DNA of 64,000 nt from Chloroflexota bacterium (GCA_016887485.1 CP069394.1:2542001-2606000), one strand, 5' to 3'; counted from the stretch's first letter, positions 49,269 to 58,667 are shown. Notes: a model not told the origin generated them from the letters alone. Made by a program: numbers and translations.

Positions 49269-50051
49269 ATGTCTCCTCGAGAAATCCGTTCCTACCGCAC
49301 CCAGGCCATCATCTTGGGCCATATCGAATATGGTGAAGCTGACCGCATCTTGAAGGTGTTCACCTTCCAGAAGGGGAAGATCACCGCGATAGCCAAGGGC
49401 GTCCGGCGCATCCGCTCCCGCAAGGCCGGTCACCTGGAGCCTTTCACGCGGGTCACGTTACTTTTGGCAAAGGGACGCAACATGGATATTGTGACCCAGG
49501 CCGAGACGGTGGATAACTACTCTGGCCTGCGGGAGGATCTGCAGCGGATTGGCTACGCTTCCTATGTGGTGGAGGTGCTGGACCGGTTTACTTATGAAGA
49601 GGGGCAGAATGTCGCCATCTTCCGTCTGTTGGCCAACACCCTGAAACGCCTTGAAGCCCATCCTAACCCGGCGACCGTGGTGCATTATTACGAACTACGG
49701 CTGCTGGATTTGGTCGGTTTCAGGCCGCAGCTTTTTGAATGCGTGGATTGCGGTAAGCCGGTTCAAGCTGTGGATCAATTCTTCTCGCCCCTGGCTGGTG
49801 GGGTGGCTTGTCCGCATTGCGGCAGAGCCCGTCCGGAGGCCTGGTCAATTGGTGTCGATACCCTGCGCTATTTTCGCCATCTTCAACGCTCCAATTGGGA
49901 TCAAGTGGCGGGGATTGAAATTCCTTCTGCCATTGAACCCGTACTCGCGGATCTGATCCAGCGCTATATCTCATATATTTTGGAAAGACAGCTCAATACG
50001 CCGCATTTCATTAAGGAAATCCAAAGGAATAATAAAAACGGGGAGATTTAA
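49269..50051 (+). CDS. recO: DNA repair protein RecO
   Basis: The protein is 260 residues from the ATG at 49269; the open frame to 49242 overlaps the terminator tail. An OB-fold N-terminal domain (YRTQAIILGHIEYGEADRIL) is followed by a helical domain and a zinc finger with two Cys-x2-Cys pairs (CVDCGKPV and CPHCG). RecO loads RecA at gaps with RecF and RecR. It is the only member of that system in this window; RecX is encoded 25 kb away. The start shares its leader with the cdd terminator. Confidence 0.92.
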   Translation: MSPREIRSYRTQAIILGHIEYGEADRILKVFTFQKGKITAIAKGVRRIRSRKAGHLEPFTRVTLLLAKGRNMDIVTQAETVDNYSGLREDLQRIGYASYVVEVLDRFTYEEGQNVAIFRLLANTLKRLEAHPNPATVVHYYELRLLDLVGFRPQLFECVDCGKPVQAVDQFFSPLAGGVACPHCGRARPEAWSIGVDTLRYFRHLQRSNWDQVAGIEIPSAIEPVLADLIQRYISYILERQLNTPHFIKEIQRNNKNGEI

Positions 50052-50093
50052 AACTCTTTAGACAATCCAGATTTTTGGATAAAGGAGTTAATC

Positions 50094-50456
50094 ATGAAGA
50101 AATCTACCAAAGTTTTTAGGACCACGTTGAGGGTTTTGAGTATCGTGGCATTGGTCCTATATATCCTGTTTCTGTTTGGTGAACGCGTGCCATTGGGTCT
50201 TAAAGCGACCTTTGCAGAGACGACTGTCTATCTGCTGTTTCTGGTATTTGTTCTTGGTTTCATTGCCCTTTGGAAGTATGAACTTATTGCCGGGATAATA
50301 TTGATTGTCTGGTATGGAATCCAATGGTGTCTTGTGCTGTGGGTTTGGGTGGATGGCGGCATGACGGTGATTTTAGGGTTTCCAATTGCCATCCTGGGCG
50401 TGATAGCTTTGATCTTTGGACTGCGCAATCGCCGATCTTCCATCAGCACCGAATAA
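50094..50456 (+). CDS. Small four-helix membrane protein of unknown function
   Basis: The 120-residue protein has about four hydrophobic segments: IVALVLYILFLFGE near 16-30, TVYLLFLVFVLGFIALW near 43-60, LIAGIILIVWYGIQWCLVLWVW near 64-85 (segments quoted only in part), and a last one near 90-110. An Arg-rich end follows. It resembles short uncharacterised membrane proteins scattered in Chloroflexota, but I cannot name it. The ATG at 50094 is preceded by AAAGGAG. It follows recO by 42 nt. Confidence 0.6.
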   Translation: MKKSTKVFRTTLRVLSIVALVLYILFLFGERVPLGLKATFAETTVYLLFLVFVLGFIALWKYELIAGIILIVWYGIQWCLVLWVWVDGGMTVILGFPIAILGVIALIFGLRNRRSSISTE

Positions 50457-50565
50457 GCCATAGCAGCTTCCTGCTTTGGAAGTTAAATAACCAGATTGCT
50501 GAAGATTTAAGGTTCCGATTTGGGAGCCTATTTTCGCTTGCTTCAACCTGAGATTCTGGAGCGAA

Positions 50566-50574
50566 TGGTATAAT
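50566..50574 (+). promoter_or_regulatory. Extended -10 promoter of glyQS
   Basis: TGGTATAAT fits the extended -10 consensus (TGnTATAAT). The -35 region is poor, as expected for this class. The leader to the glyQS ATG is about 70 nt. Confidence 0.55.
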
Positions 50575-50648
50575 GAAGCGGTTATATCACCAATGGTAAA
50601 AAGACCATTTGGATGTCATTATTGAAATCTTATCGGAGTTGAAAATAG

Positions 50649-53645
50649 ATGAAGAAAGCGCTTGATTTCCAATCGATTATGATGACCCTGCAGGATTTTT
50701 GGGCGGAACGAGACTGCCTGATCTGGCAGCCTTATTACTCCCAGGTGGGCGCGGGGACGATGAACCCGGCGACGTTTTTGCGGGTATTGGGGCCGGAGCC
50801 CTGGAAAGTGGCCTATGTGGAGCCTTCCATCCGCCCCGATGACGGCCGCTATGGTGATAACCCCAACCGTATGCAGCAGTTCTATCAGTTCCAGGTGATC
50901 CTCAAACCCGATCCGGGGAACCCGCAGGAGATCTATCTGGAATCCCTCAAGACCTTGGGCATTGACCCGGCTGAACATGATATCCGCTTTGTTGAGGACA
51001 ACTGGCAGCAGCCTGCGATTGGTGCCTGGGGCCTGGGTTGGGAAGTCTGGCTGGATGGTCAGGAGATCACCCAGTTCACCTATTTCCAACAGTGCGGCGG
51101 CCTGGAACTGGACCCGGTCTCAGTCGAGATCACTTACGGCCTGGAACGGATCGCAATGGTGCTGCAGGGTGTCCGGCATTTCAAGGACATCCAGTGGAGC
51201 CCCGAGCGGACTTATGGCGATGTGAACTTAATGGGTGAGCGCGAACACAGCTCCTATTATTTTGACCTGGCTGATGTGGAAGGCATGCGCACCCTTTATG
51301 ATATTTATGAAAAGGAAGCCGTACGAGCAATTGAAAATGGGCTGGTGCTGCCTGCTCATGACTATGTACTCAAAACTTCCCACACTTTCAATATCCTCGA
51401 CACTCGTGGCGCCGTGGGCGTGACCGAGCGGCAGGAACTCTTTGGCCGCACACGAGACCTTGCCCGCCGGGTGGCGGAGACCTATGTGGCTCAGCGTGAA
51501 GAGGCGGAATATCCCTGGATGACAGAGGGAAAAGACGAGGGAACCGTTACGGCGGCTGTTGAGCCGAAAGACATCACAGCGGCAACTGCACCTTTCTTGT
51601 TGGAAATCGGCACCGAAGAACTGCCGACCGGCGATCTGGCGAATGCCCTGGCCCAGCTTGAAAAAGCCATTCCCTCCCTGCTGGGCAATCTGAATCTCGC
51701 GCATGGTGAGATCAAGATCCTAGGGACACCCCGGCGTCTGGTCGTTTCTGTGAAGGACCTGACAACCCGCCAACCCGATCAGAATCTGGAAGTGAAAGGC
51801 CCACCTGCCAGCCGGGCATTTGATGCAGATGGCAACCCCACTAAGGCAGCAGAGGGCTTTGCCCGCAGCAAGGGGATTGACGTCTCCAATTTGGTCGTTG
51901 AAACCATTGACGGCGGTGAGTATGTCGTAGCCAAGGTGGAGCAGTTCGGACAGCCTGCAATGGCCGTTCTGAGTGAGGCCTTGACGGACCTGGTGGCAGG
52001 GATCAAATTTGGCAAGTCCATGCGCTGGAATGAGAGCGGGGTGTCATTCTCACGCCCGATCCGCTGGCTGATGGCTTTGCTGGATGGTCAGGTCGTACCA
52101 TTTGCTATTGCCGGTTACCAGAGCGGCCGTGAGACCCGCGGATTACGCTTTGTGAAACCTGAACACTTTGATGTTTCCTCTCCCGAGGATTATTTCAAGA
52201 AAATGGCTGCGCAAGGAATCATTTTAGACCCCGCAGCGCGTAAAGCGGCCATCCTTGAGCAGGCAGCTGCCATCGCTGAGAGCGTTGGCGGTCATGTGCC
52301 GGAGGATGCCGGCTTGTTAGAGGAAGTGACCGGCCTGGTGGAGGCCCCAACGGCTTTCCTGGGTAAATTTGACGCTTCCTATTTGGATGTTTTACCTCCG
52401 GAAGTATTGATCTCCGTGATGCGCAAACACCAGCGTTATTTCGTGGTGGAAGATGCCAAGGGCAACCTGATGCACTATTTCATCGGCGTGCGCAACGGGA
52501 ACGCGGATCATATTGAGATTGTGGCGGATGGTAACGAACAGGTGATTTTGGCCCGGTTTGCCGATGCCCGTTTCTTTGTTGAAAAGGACCTCAAGAAACC
52601 CCTGACGGAATTTATCCCCGAACTCAAGACTCTGACCTTCCAGCGTAATTTAGGTTCGTTTTATGATAAGACAGGGCGGATCTCGGTCCTGGTGGAAGCG
52701 TTGATGCCGGACTTTGATCTGACGGACGAGGAAAAGGTGACCACGCAGCAGGCAGCCCTGCTCTGCAAGGCGGACCTGGTGACGAATATGGTGGTCGAAA
52801 TGACCTCCCTGCAGGGGATCATGGGACGGTACTATGCCCTCAACAGCGGCGAACCACAGCCTGTGGCGGACGCGATCCTTGAACATTACTTGCCGCGTTC
52901 AGCGGATGATGCTCTACCCAAGGCGAAACCTGGCTTGGTGATTGGTATTGTAGACCGATTGGACTCCCTGATGGGATTGTTTTCAATTGATCTTGCCCCA
53001 ACCGGCACCAAGGACCCCTATGGTCAGCGCCGGGCAGCCCTCGGTATTTGCCAAAACCTGATCGCCTGGGAGATGCCCTTTGACCTGAAGCATGGCCTGG
53101 CGGAAGCCCGCAAGGTGATGACGGTGGACGTTTCGGATGAGAACGAGGCAGCTTGCCTTGAGTTCATTCAGGGGCGGCTGCGGGTGATGCTTCTCGATAT
53201 GGGTTTCAACTATGATGTGGTTGACGCTGTCCTGGCCGAGAAGGGTGAAGACCCCTTCAGCGCTCTGGTTGCCATTCAGCAGCTTACGGAAGCAGTCGCT
53301 CAGGAGAACTGGAGCGAGATTTTACCGGCATTCAGCCGCTGCGTGAGGATCACCCGAGACCTGGATGAGATTTACTCAGTGGACGAGACTTGCCTGGAAG
53401 AACCGACTGAGAACGACCTGCTGAAAGCCCTCGAAAAGGCGGAGGCTGACCTCGCCGGTGCGGATACCGTGGCGGCATTTATGGCGGCCTTTGAGCCCAT
53501 GGTGCCTGCTATTAACAGCTTCTTCGACGCTGTGCTGGTCATGGCCGAGGATGAGAAAGTCCGCAAGACTCGCCTGGCTTTGTTGCAGCGGGTGGCAGCT
53601 CTCTCAAAGGGCATCGCTGACCTCAGTTTCCTGGAAGGTTTCTAG
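50649..53645 (+). CDS. glyQS: Fused glycyl-tRNA synthetase alpha and beta chains
   Basis: The 998-residue protein combines GlyQ (about residues 1-295: [45 protein letters not shown], quoted in parts) and GlyS (from about 320: [14 protein letters not shown], then the HD-like region and the C-terminal anticodon-binding domain). A short acidic linker joins them. Most bacteria encode the two subunits separately; the fused form occurs in chlamydiae and several other lineages. It charges tRNA-Gly. It is a single-gene transcript. Confidence 0.94.
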   Translation: MKKALDFQSIMMTLQDFWAERDCLIWQPYYSQVGAGTMNPATFLRVLGPEPWKVAYVEPSIRPDDGRYGDNPNRMQQFYQFQVILKPDPGNPQEIYLESLKTLGIDPAEHDIRFVEDNWQQPAIGAWGLGWEVWLDGQEITQFTYFQQCGGLELDPVSVEITYGLERIAMVLQGVRHFKDIQWSPERTYGDVNLMGEREHSSYYFDLADVEGMRTLYDIYEKEAVRAIENGLVLPAHDYVLKTSHTFNILDTRGAVGVTERQELFGRTRDLARRVAETYVAQREEAEYPWMTEGKDEGTVTAAVEPKDITAATAPFLLEIGTEELPTGDLANALAQLEKAIPSLLGNLNLAHGEIKILGTPRRLVVSVKDLTTRQPDQNLEVKGPPASRAFDADGNPTKAAEGFARSKGIDVSNLVVETIDGGEYVVAKVEQFGQPAMAVLSEALTDLVAGIKFGKSMRWNESGVSFSRPIRWLMALLDGQVVPFAIAGYQSGRETRGLRFVKPEHFDVSSPEDYFKKMAAQGIILDPAARKAAILEQAAAIAESVGGHVPEDAGLLEEVTGLVEAPTAFLGKFDASYLDVLPPEVLISVMRKHQRYFVVEDAKGNLMHYFIGVRNGNADHIEIVADGNEQVILARFADARFFVEKDLKKPLTEFIPELKTLTFQRNLGSFYDKTGRISVLVEALMPDFDLTDEEKVTTQQAALLCKADLVTNMVVEMTSLQGIMGRYYALNSGEPQPVADAILEHYLPRSADDALPKAKPGLVIGIVDRLDSLMGLFSIDLAPTGTKDPYGQRRAALGICQNLIAWEMPFDLKHGLAEARKVMTVDVSDENEAACLEFIQGRLRVMLLDMGFNYDVVDAVLAEKGEDPFSALVAIQQLTEAVAQENWSEILPAFSRCVRITRDLDEIYSVDETCLEEPTENDLLKALEKAEADLAGADTVAAFMAAFEPMVPAINSFFDAVLVMAEDEKVRKTRLALLQRVAALSKGIADLSFLEGF

Positions 53646-53688
53646 ACCTGGAATATTAACATAAATAGTCACTTCATAGGCCATGCGT

Positions 53689-53755
53689 GATGAGATCGCA
53701 AGATCGAACCTGCATGACAGAATGAAAGTCACGCTGGAAGCGTGACCTACTCAAC
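53689..53755. repeat. Partial relative of the GTAGGTCACG repeat
   Basis: The gap after glyQS contains GTCACGCTGGAAGCGTGAC followed by CTAC, the inner hairpin and outer end of the element at 7512, in inverse orientation. The rest (CATGCGTGATGAGATCGC and so on) is a diverged copy of its other half. Confidence 0.65.
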
Positions 53756-53775
53756 CTAGAATATTGACATAAGTA

Positions 53776-53806
53776 AAACGATCCCGGCATTTTACCGGGA
53801 TCGTTT
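53776..53806. terminator. Bidirectional terminator between glyQS and the HUMPS gene
   Basis: AAACGATCCCGG and CCGGGATCGTTT form a perfect 12-bp stem around a 7-nt loop. T residues on the right side and A residues on the left suit both convergent genes. Confidence 0.85.
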
Positions 53807-53824
53807 ATGATTAACTAAGAGGGG

Positions 53825-54499
53825 TTACGAGATGGTTTCGAGGAATTTCTGGGCGATAGCTGTGATGTCATCGGTGGTTTTGATACCGGTCCAGCCGTCA
53901 GCGGGGTTGACGATGTTGGCGACCACGATGTTGGCACCGTTGAAGATTGCGCTTCGGGCCTCCCGCAGGTCCACACCGCCAGCCGCAGAGATTAGTGCAT
54001 CAAACTTGCTCCGAATGCGGTTGACCTGGCGATATTCGATCATTTTGCCCTGGGTGCCCTCTTCATCCCGGCCGCGGTGGATCACCACAACATCCGGGGA
54101 TTTCTTCAAGGGGCGGAGGACGGTCAGAGGGTCTTTCACGCCGATCAGGTCGATCATTGAAAGCATGTTTAACTCGTCACAACGCTTGATGAACAGGTCA
54201 TGGCTTTCGGTCGGTGCGTTACCCAGGATGGTCACGGCTGTTGCGCCTGCTCGACGGGCCATTTCGACTTCACCGATGGCGCCGTCAGCAACTTTCATGT
54301 CGGCAACAATATGCCCTGGCCACATCCGGCTGATCATCCGGACGCCATCCATGCCTTCCAGTTTGATGAAAGGGGTACCCGCTTCGATCAGGATTCGATC
54401 GCTTTGAGGTATGGCTGGGATGACTCTCCTCGCCATCCGCAGATCATAGTTGAAGGCGATCTGCAAATAACGGACATTGTTATTCAGCTTTTCAATCAC
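53825..54499 (-). CDS. OMP decarboxylase-superfamily (HUMPS) protein
   Basis: The 224-residue TIM-barrel protein starts at a GTG (54499) overlapping the slipin stop by 4 nt (GTGA). The conserved catalytic pattern Asp67-x-Lys69-x2-Asp72 is in ADMKVADG. ISAAGGVDLREA and GANIVVANIVN form the phosphate-binding end. Relatives include 3-hexulose-6-phosphate synthase, 3-keto-L-gulonate-6-phosphate decarboxylase and OMP decarboxylase. Sequence features favour the hexulose-phosphate synthase side, but no partner isomerase is present, so the substrate is open. The pairing with a slipin is unexplained. Confidence 0.75.
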   Translation of the reverse strand: MIEKLNNNVRYLQIAFNYDLRMARRVIPAIPQSDRILIEAGTPFIKLEGMDGVRMISRMWPGHIVADMKVADGAIGEVEMARRAGATAVTILGNAPTESHDLFIKRCDELNMLSMIDLIGVKDPLTVLRPLKKSPDVVVIHRGRDEEGTQGKMIEYRQVNRIRSKFDALISAAGGVDLREARSAIFNGANIVVANIVNPADGWTGIKTTDDITAIAQKFLETIS

Positions 54500-55296
54500 A
54501 TCAAGTTATCTTTCTTTTGGTCCGTGAACTCGGAAACCACATTAGCGATATTTGATGGGAGGAACAGCACGAGTTTCTCGGAGGGGTCTGAGGCGATATC
54601 CCGAATGGTTTGCAGGGTCCGCAGGTGCAGGGCACCGGGGGAGCCGGCCAGCTCAGCAGCAGCCGTACGCAGGTTCTTGGAGGCTTCCAACTCACCTTGG
54701 GAGGCGATCACGGTCGCCCGGCGTTCACGTTCTGCCTCAGCCTGACGGGCCATTGCACGTTTCATCTCGGCTGGGAGTTCAAGCTCCTGGATCTTGATTG
54801 ATTCGATATCCACACCCCAGTCGGAGGTTTCCGCATCCACGATTTCACGGATGGCTTCGGCGATTTGGAGGCGTTCCATCAGGACGCTGTCCATTTCGTT
54901 GTTACCGATCACATCCCGGAGGGCAGCCTGAGTGTATTGGCGAATGGCGAAGATATAGTCCTCAATTTTGATGATGACGGCTTCGGGGTCAATGACTTTG
55001 AAATAGACCACGGCGTTCACCAGCATAGGGATGTTGTCTTTGGTCATCACTTCCTGGCGGGGCACTTCGGCTGTGGCCAGGCGCATATCCACCCGCCGCA
55101 TGTTCTGAAGGATCGGGATCAGGAAAGTGAGCCCGGGGCCACGGACACCGGTGAATTTCCCCAGTGTGAAGACCACACCGCGTTCATATTCGGTGAGAAC
55201 TCTCACTGACCGGAGCAGGATGGTCAGCAGGAACAGGAGAACAACACCAACGATGCAGATTGCAAAGACGGTGGTTCCAGCGATTTCATTGAACAT
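54496..55296 (-). CDS. Slipin / SPFH (band 7) membrane protein
   Basis: The protein is 266 residues from an ATG at 55296 after AAAGGAGA. One N-terminal membrane helix (VFAICIVGVVLLFLLTILL) precedes the band 7 domain with TEYERGVVFTLGKFTGVRGPG and MTKDNIPMLVNAVVYFKV, quoted in parts, and then an alanine/glutamate coiled coil (RQAEAERERRATVIASQGE). It is closest to the stomatin/slipin type, which forms membrane rings or microdomains. Slipins are usually followed by an NfeD gene; here the next gene is the HUMPS protein instead. Confidence 0.9.
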   Translation of the reverse strand: MFNEIAGTTVFAICIVGVVLLFLLTILLRSVRVLTEYERGVVFTLGKFTGVRGPGLTFLIPILQNMRRVDMRLATAEVPRQEVMTKDNIPMLVNAVVYFKVIDPEAVIIKIEDYIFAIRQYTQAALRDVIGNNEMDSVLMERLQIAEAIREIVDAETSDWGVDIESIKIQELELPAEMKRAMARQAEAERERRATVIASQGELEASKNLRTAAAELAGSPGALHLRTLQTIRDIASDPSEKLVLFLPSNIANVVSEFTDQKKDNLM

Positions 55297-55396
55297 TTTT
55301 CAATCTCCTTTATCTATTCTTTTGATGTAAATTCACTTTTATTTTACAATTAATTGGGTAAGATTACCTCAGAATATCATAGGTTCGAGCAATCCG

Positions 55397-55424
55397 CCCG
55401 TCATTTGACGGGACGTTGTATAAT
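55397..55424 (+). promoter_or_regulatory. Palindrome and -10 box before the MBL-like gene
   Basis: The perfect palindrome CCCGTCA-TT-TGACGGG (55397-55412) lies directly upstream of TATAAT (55419-55424). The dyad would cover the region where a -35 box is expected, a good place for a repressor. The ATG follows at 55449 after GAAGGAGG. Confidence 0.45.
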
Positions 55425-55448
55425 TAAGCAATCATCGAAGGAGGCTTT

Positions 55449-56099
55449 ATGGATATAACTTGGCACGGCAATTCTTGTTTTAGGATCATTGAACGCGGCA
55501 TGGCCGCGGTGGTCACGGACCCTTACGATCCTGAGATCGTTGGGTTTGATTATGGTAAATTACGGGCTGATGTTGTCACGGTAAGCTGTGACCGGCCCGA
55601 ACATAATTATATTAAAGGCATTCGCAGCAAGGCGTTTGAAATCACCGGCCCCGGTGAATATGAGATTGGGGGAGTATTCATTACTGGTGTGCGGATCAAC
55701 GGCGGAAAGCATAAGAAGGATTCTGATGAAATCCGCAATACGATTTATGTGATGGACTACAGCGGGCTGACAGTTGCCCATTTGGGTGAATTGAACAGTG
55801 TCCCCAGTCAGACGGAAGTGGAAGGCCTGGGTGAGGTTCATGTGGCTTTGGTGCCGGTGGGCGGGGAAACCAGCCTGAATGCAGCCAAGGCGGCTGAGGT
55901 GATCAGCCTGCTCGAACCCCGGATTGTGATCCCCATGCATTATGGTGCCCCGGAGAATAAACTTGAGTTGGCTCCGCTCTCCAAGTTCCTTAAGGAAATG
56001 GGGTTGAACCAGGTGGAGACAATTGATGTATTAAAACTTTCCTCTGTCAACATACTCCCGGAAGAAACCCGGGTGATGGTCCTGAACCTGACCCGCTAG
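55449..56099 (+). CDS. MBL-fold protein with degenerate metal site (UlaG-like)
   Basis: The 216-residue protein has the start of UlaG-type lactonases (MDITWHGNSCFRI) and an overall metallo-beta-lactamase layout (TDPYDPEIVG, VVTVSCDRPEHNY, GPGEYEIGGVFITG, IPMHYGAP). The zinc motif HxHxDH is replaced by SCDRPEHN, so only a His near its end remains, and catalysis in the usual way is doubtful. Proteins of this COG2220 type are common and uncharacterised. It starts a cluster with a small protein, mutY and pcm. A promoter palindrome lies upstream. Confidence 0.8.
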   Translation: MDITWHGNSCFRIIERGMAAVVTDPYDPEIVGFDYGKLRADVVTVSCDRPEHNYIKGIRSKAFEITGPGEYEIGGVFITGVRINGGKHKKDSDEIRNTIYVMDYSGLTVAHLGELNSVPSQTEVEGLGEVHVALVPVGGETSLNAAKAAEVISLLEPRIVIPMHYGAPENKLELAPLSKFLKEMGLNQVETIDVLKLSSVNILPEETRVMVLNLTR

Positions 56100-56136
56100 G
56101 TGGTCTTTGGCAAAGGCGGATGGAAGGGATCTGTTT

Positions 56137-56439
56137 ATGAACGTGAAAGTGATCATGTCCTGGGATATTGTTCAGGGTCGTGAGCAGGAATATTTTGAGT
56201 TCGTTGTGCGCAGCTTCATGCCCGGCGTTCAAAAGCTTGGTCTGGCCCTCAGCGATGCCTGGGTGACGATTTATGGCGAGCACCCGCAGATTCTGGTTTG
56301 TGCCATTGTGCCGGGATTGGATCGTGCTCAAAATATCATCCGGTCCGATGAATGGGCCGGTTTGAATGATCACCTGCTGGATTATGTGACGAATTACGAG
56401 TTGAAATTAGCCCCGCTCCATGGAGGCTTTCAGTTCTGA
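56137..56439 (+). CDS. Small conserved protein of unknown function
   Basis: The protein is 100 residues from the ATG at 56137, after GGAAGGGA. Predicted alternating strands and helices (NVKVIMSWDIVQGREQEYFEF, given as NVKVIMSWDI then VQGREQEYFEF) look like a dimeric alpha/beta-barrel fold, as in antibiotic-biosynthesis monooxygenase-like or NIPSNAP-like proteins. No catalytic motif is visible. The stop overlaps the mutY start codon by one base, so the two are translated together. Function unknown. Confidence 0.65.
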   Translation: MNVKVIMSWDIVQGREQEYFEFVVRSFMPGVQKLGLALSDAWVTIYGEHPQILVCAIVPGLDRAQNIIRSDEWAGLNDHLLDYVTNYELKLAPLHGGFQF

Positions 56440-57518
56440 TGTACTGGGCGGCGGATTTATTGAATTGGTATCACAGGAGCGCCAGGGATTTACCCTGGCG
56501 TTCTGTTCTTACCCCCTATCGGACTTGGGTTTCCGAGATCATGCTGCAACAAACTCAGGTGGATACGGTGATTCCCTATTTCGAACGCTGGATGGCGCGT
56601 TTTCCCGATGTTGGCACCCTAGCCGAGGCGGATGAACAGGATGTGTTGAATTTGTGGGAGGGCTTGGGCTATTACAGCCGGGCACGCAATCTGCACAAGG
56701 CTGCCAGGATCATCCATGATGAGTTAGGAGATCAGTTGCCTGACACGCTGGATGCGCTGGAAAAGCTGCCTGGCATCGGGCCATATACTGCGGCCGCAAT
56801 TGCTTCCATCGCGTTTAGCAGAGACGTGGCTACGGTAGATGGCAACATCCGGCGGGTGTTTTCAAGGATCTATGACCTGACCGAACCCCTGCGCAGCCCG
56901 GAGAGCGAGCGCACGATTTGGGCTTTAGCAGAGGAAAATTTGCCCAAGGGTGAGGCCAGTGCTTATAACCAGGCGTTGATGGACCTGGGAGCGACCATTT
57001 GTACCCCCAAGACGCCGGATTGTGACCATTGTCCCATTCAGGCCGATTGCCAGGCCAGGGCTTTGGGCGTTCAGGAGCAGCGGCCGGTGAAGTCGCCCCG
57101 CAAGAAGATACCTCATTTGACGGTTACAGCGGCGATCATCCGGCGGGATGGCCAGGTGCTGCTCAGTAAACGCCCGGCGGGTGGCTTGCTGGGCGGATTG
57201 TGGGAGTTCCCTGGTGGGACGAAGGAAGAAAGTGACCCGGATTTGCCCGCCTGCCTGCAGCGTGAGATCCAGGAGGAACTGGGTGTGCAGGTGACCGTTG
57301 GGGAGCCTTTTGGCGTTTATAAACATGCCTATACCCATTTCAAGATCACTCTGCATGCCTTTCTCTGCCGGTTGGATAACGGCGCAAAACCGCAGCCGAT
57401 TGAGAGCGATGAATTGGTTTGGGTGAGTGCTTCGGAGTTGGAAAAATACCCAATGGGCAAGGTGGACCGGCAAATCGCCAACCGGTTGAGGGTGGAGGGA
57501 CCTGAGCTTGGACTTTGA
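56439..57518 (+). CDS. mutY: Adenine DNA glycosylase MutY
   Basis: The 359-residue protein has the HhH-GPD domain: catalytic Glu in SEIMLQQTQVD, the helix-hairpin-helix LPGIGPYTAAAIAS, and the catalytic Asp in ATVDGNIRRV. Its [4Fe-4S] cluster ligands fit the Cys-x6-Cys-x2-Cys-x5-Cys pattern (CTPKTPDCDHCPIQADC). The C-terminal third is a Nudix-like domain that recognises 8-oxoguanine (LWEFPGGTKEE). MutY removes adenine mispaired with 8-oxoguanine. It starts one base from the previous stop and overlaps pcm by 11 nt. Confidence 0.95.
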   Translation: MYWAADLLNWYHRSARDLPWRSVLTPYRTWVSEIMLQQTQVDTVIPYFERWMARFPDVGTLAEADEQDVLNLWEGLGYYSRARNLHKAARIIHDELGDQLPDTLDALEKLPGIGPYTAAAIASIAFSRDVATVDGNIRRVFSRIYDLTEPLRSPESERTIWALAEENLPKGEASAYNQALMDLGATICTPKTPDCDHCPIQADCQARALGVQEQRPVKSPRKKIPHLTVTAAIIRRDGQVLLSKRPAGGLLGGLWEFPGGTKEESDPDLPACLQREIQEELGVQVTVGEPFGVYKHAYTHFKITLHAFLCRLDNGAKPQPIESDELVWVSASELEKYPMGKVDRQIANRLRVEGPELGL

Positions 57519-58161
57519 GGCAGCTCGTGAGGAGATGGTGACCATCCAGATCGCCCAACGGGGTGTACGGGACCCGCGGGTGCTGGATGCGATGCGACAT
57601 GTGCCCCGCCATCTCTTTCTGCCGGAGGACGCCCGAATCTATGCGTATGTGGATAGCCCCCTGCGAATTGGGTGTGAACAGACCATTTCCCAGCCCTATA
57701 TCGTAGCGCTGATGACGGAACTCTTGGATGTGAGTTCCAGGGATAAGGTTCTGGAGGTGGGGACGGGTTCCGGTTACCAGGCAGCGATCTTGAGCCTTTT
57801 AGCGCGCGAAGTCCACAGCATTGAGCGGATTCCCGAATTGGCTGAAGCGGCAGGTGAGACCCTGGCGGCTTTGGGATACGATAACGTTCAGGTGCATATC
57901 GGTGATGGGACGGAGGGGCTGATTGAGGCCGCGCCTTATGATCGGATTTTAGTGGCCGCAGCGGCTCCGGAAGTGCCACCACCCTTGATGGCTCAATTGG
58001 CGGATGGAGGCCGGCTGGTGATCCCGGTGGGAAGCCGCACCTTACAACAGTTGGAGATTTGGGATCTGGAGAATGGGGAATTTAAACAGGCCAAGAGCAT
58101 CCCGGTGGTTTTCGTCCCTCTGATTGGGGAAGATGGGTGGCAGAGCGATCCGTTGGAGTAA
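57508..58161 (+). CDS. pcm: Protein-L-isoaspartate O-methyltransferase
   Basis: The 217-residue protein starts at a TTG inside mutY. Motifs are standard for PCMT: RHLFLPEDARIYAYVDSPL, the glycine-rich SAM motif VLEVGTGSGYQAAIL, SIERIPEL and GGRLVIPVGSR. It methylates isoaspartyl residues in damaged proteins to start their repair. Length matches family members. It closes the mutY operon and is followed by a 130-bp tandem repeat array. Confidence 0.94.
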   Translation: MDFEAAREEMVTIQIAQRGVRDPRVLDAMRHVPRHLFLPEDARIYAYVDSPLRIGCEQTISQPYIVALMTELLDVSSRDKVLEVGTGSGYQAAILSLLAREVHSIERIPELAEAAGETLAALGYDNVQVHIGDGTEGLIEAAPYDRILVAAAAPEVPPPLMAQLADGGRLVIPVGSRTLQQLEIWDLENGEFKQAKSIPVVFVPLIGEDGWQSDPLE

Positions 58162-58171
58162 AACCAGAAAC

Positions 58172-58596
58172 CGTAAGGTGCGCTCCGAATTTGAGCGTAC
58201 CACAAGATTGACAAAGATCTTATTGGGTGGTGCGCAGAAGAACACTGCAGACCTTAGAAAAGATTAATATTTTAATTCAAAACGGATTTGAATTTGGCAG
58301 TCGTAGGGTGCGCTCCGGTTTTGAGCGCACCACAAGAGTGACAAAGATCTTAATGGGTGGTGCGCAGAAGAACACTGCACACCTTACAAAAGATTTTTTA
58401 TTTTAATTAATAACGGATTTGAATTTGGCAGTCGTAGGATGCGCTCCGGTTTTGAGCGCACCACAAGAGTGACAAAGATCTTAATAGGTGGTGCGCAGAA
58501 GGACACTGCACACCCTACAAAAGATTAATATTTTAAAATATAACGGATTTGAATTTGGAAGTCGTAGGGTGCGCTCCGGTTTTGAGCGCACCTAAG
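58172..58596. repeat. Tandem array of a 130-bp unit, 3.3 copies
   Basis: Units begin at about 58176, 58306, 58437 and 58567, with periods of 130, 131 and 130 bp; the fourth is cut short. Each starts with the hairpin GGTGCGCTC-CGGTTTT-GAGCGCACC and continues with AAAGATCTTA, GTGGTGCGCAGAAG and an AT-rich end before AACGGATTTGAATTTGG. Copies differ by a few substitutions. No frame runs through the array. The hairpin recalls the one at 17235. Confidence 0.9.
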
Positions 58597-58667
58597 GAAG
58601 ATATTTCATCAAAATATTGGGATGAAAACCAAAATCAGGGCTTGCCCCCATAATATTTTTGTTGTGG

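Noticed and set aside
50592-50624. Leader peptide (MVKRPFGCHY) upstream of glyQS, as a glycine sensor
   Set aside because: It has a single Gly codon, poor ribosome binding site spacing and no convincing terminator behind it. No T-box signature is present either.
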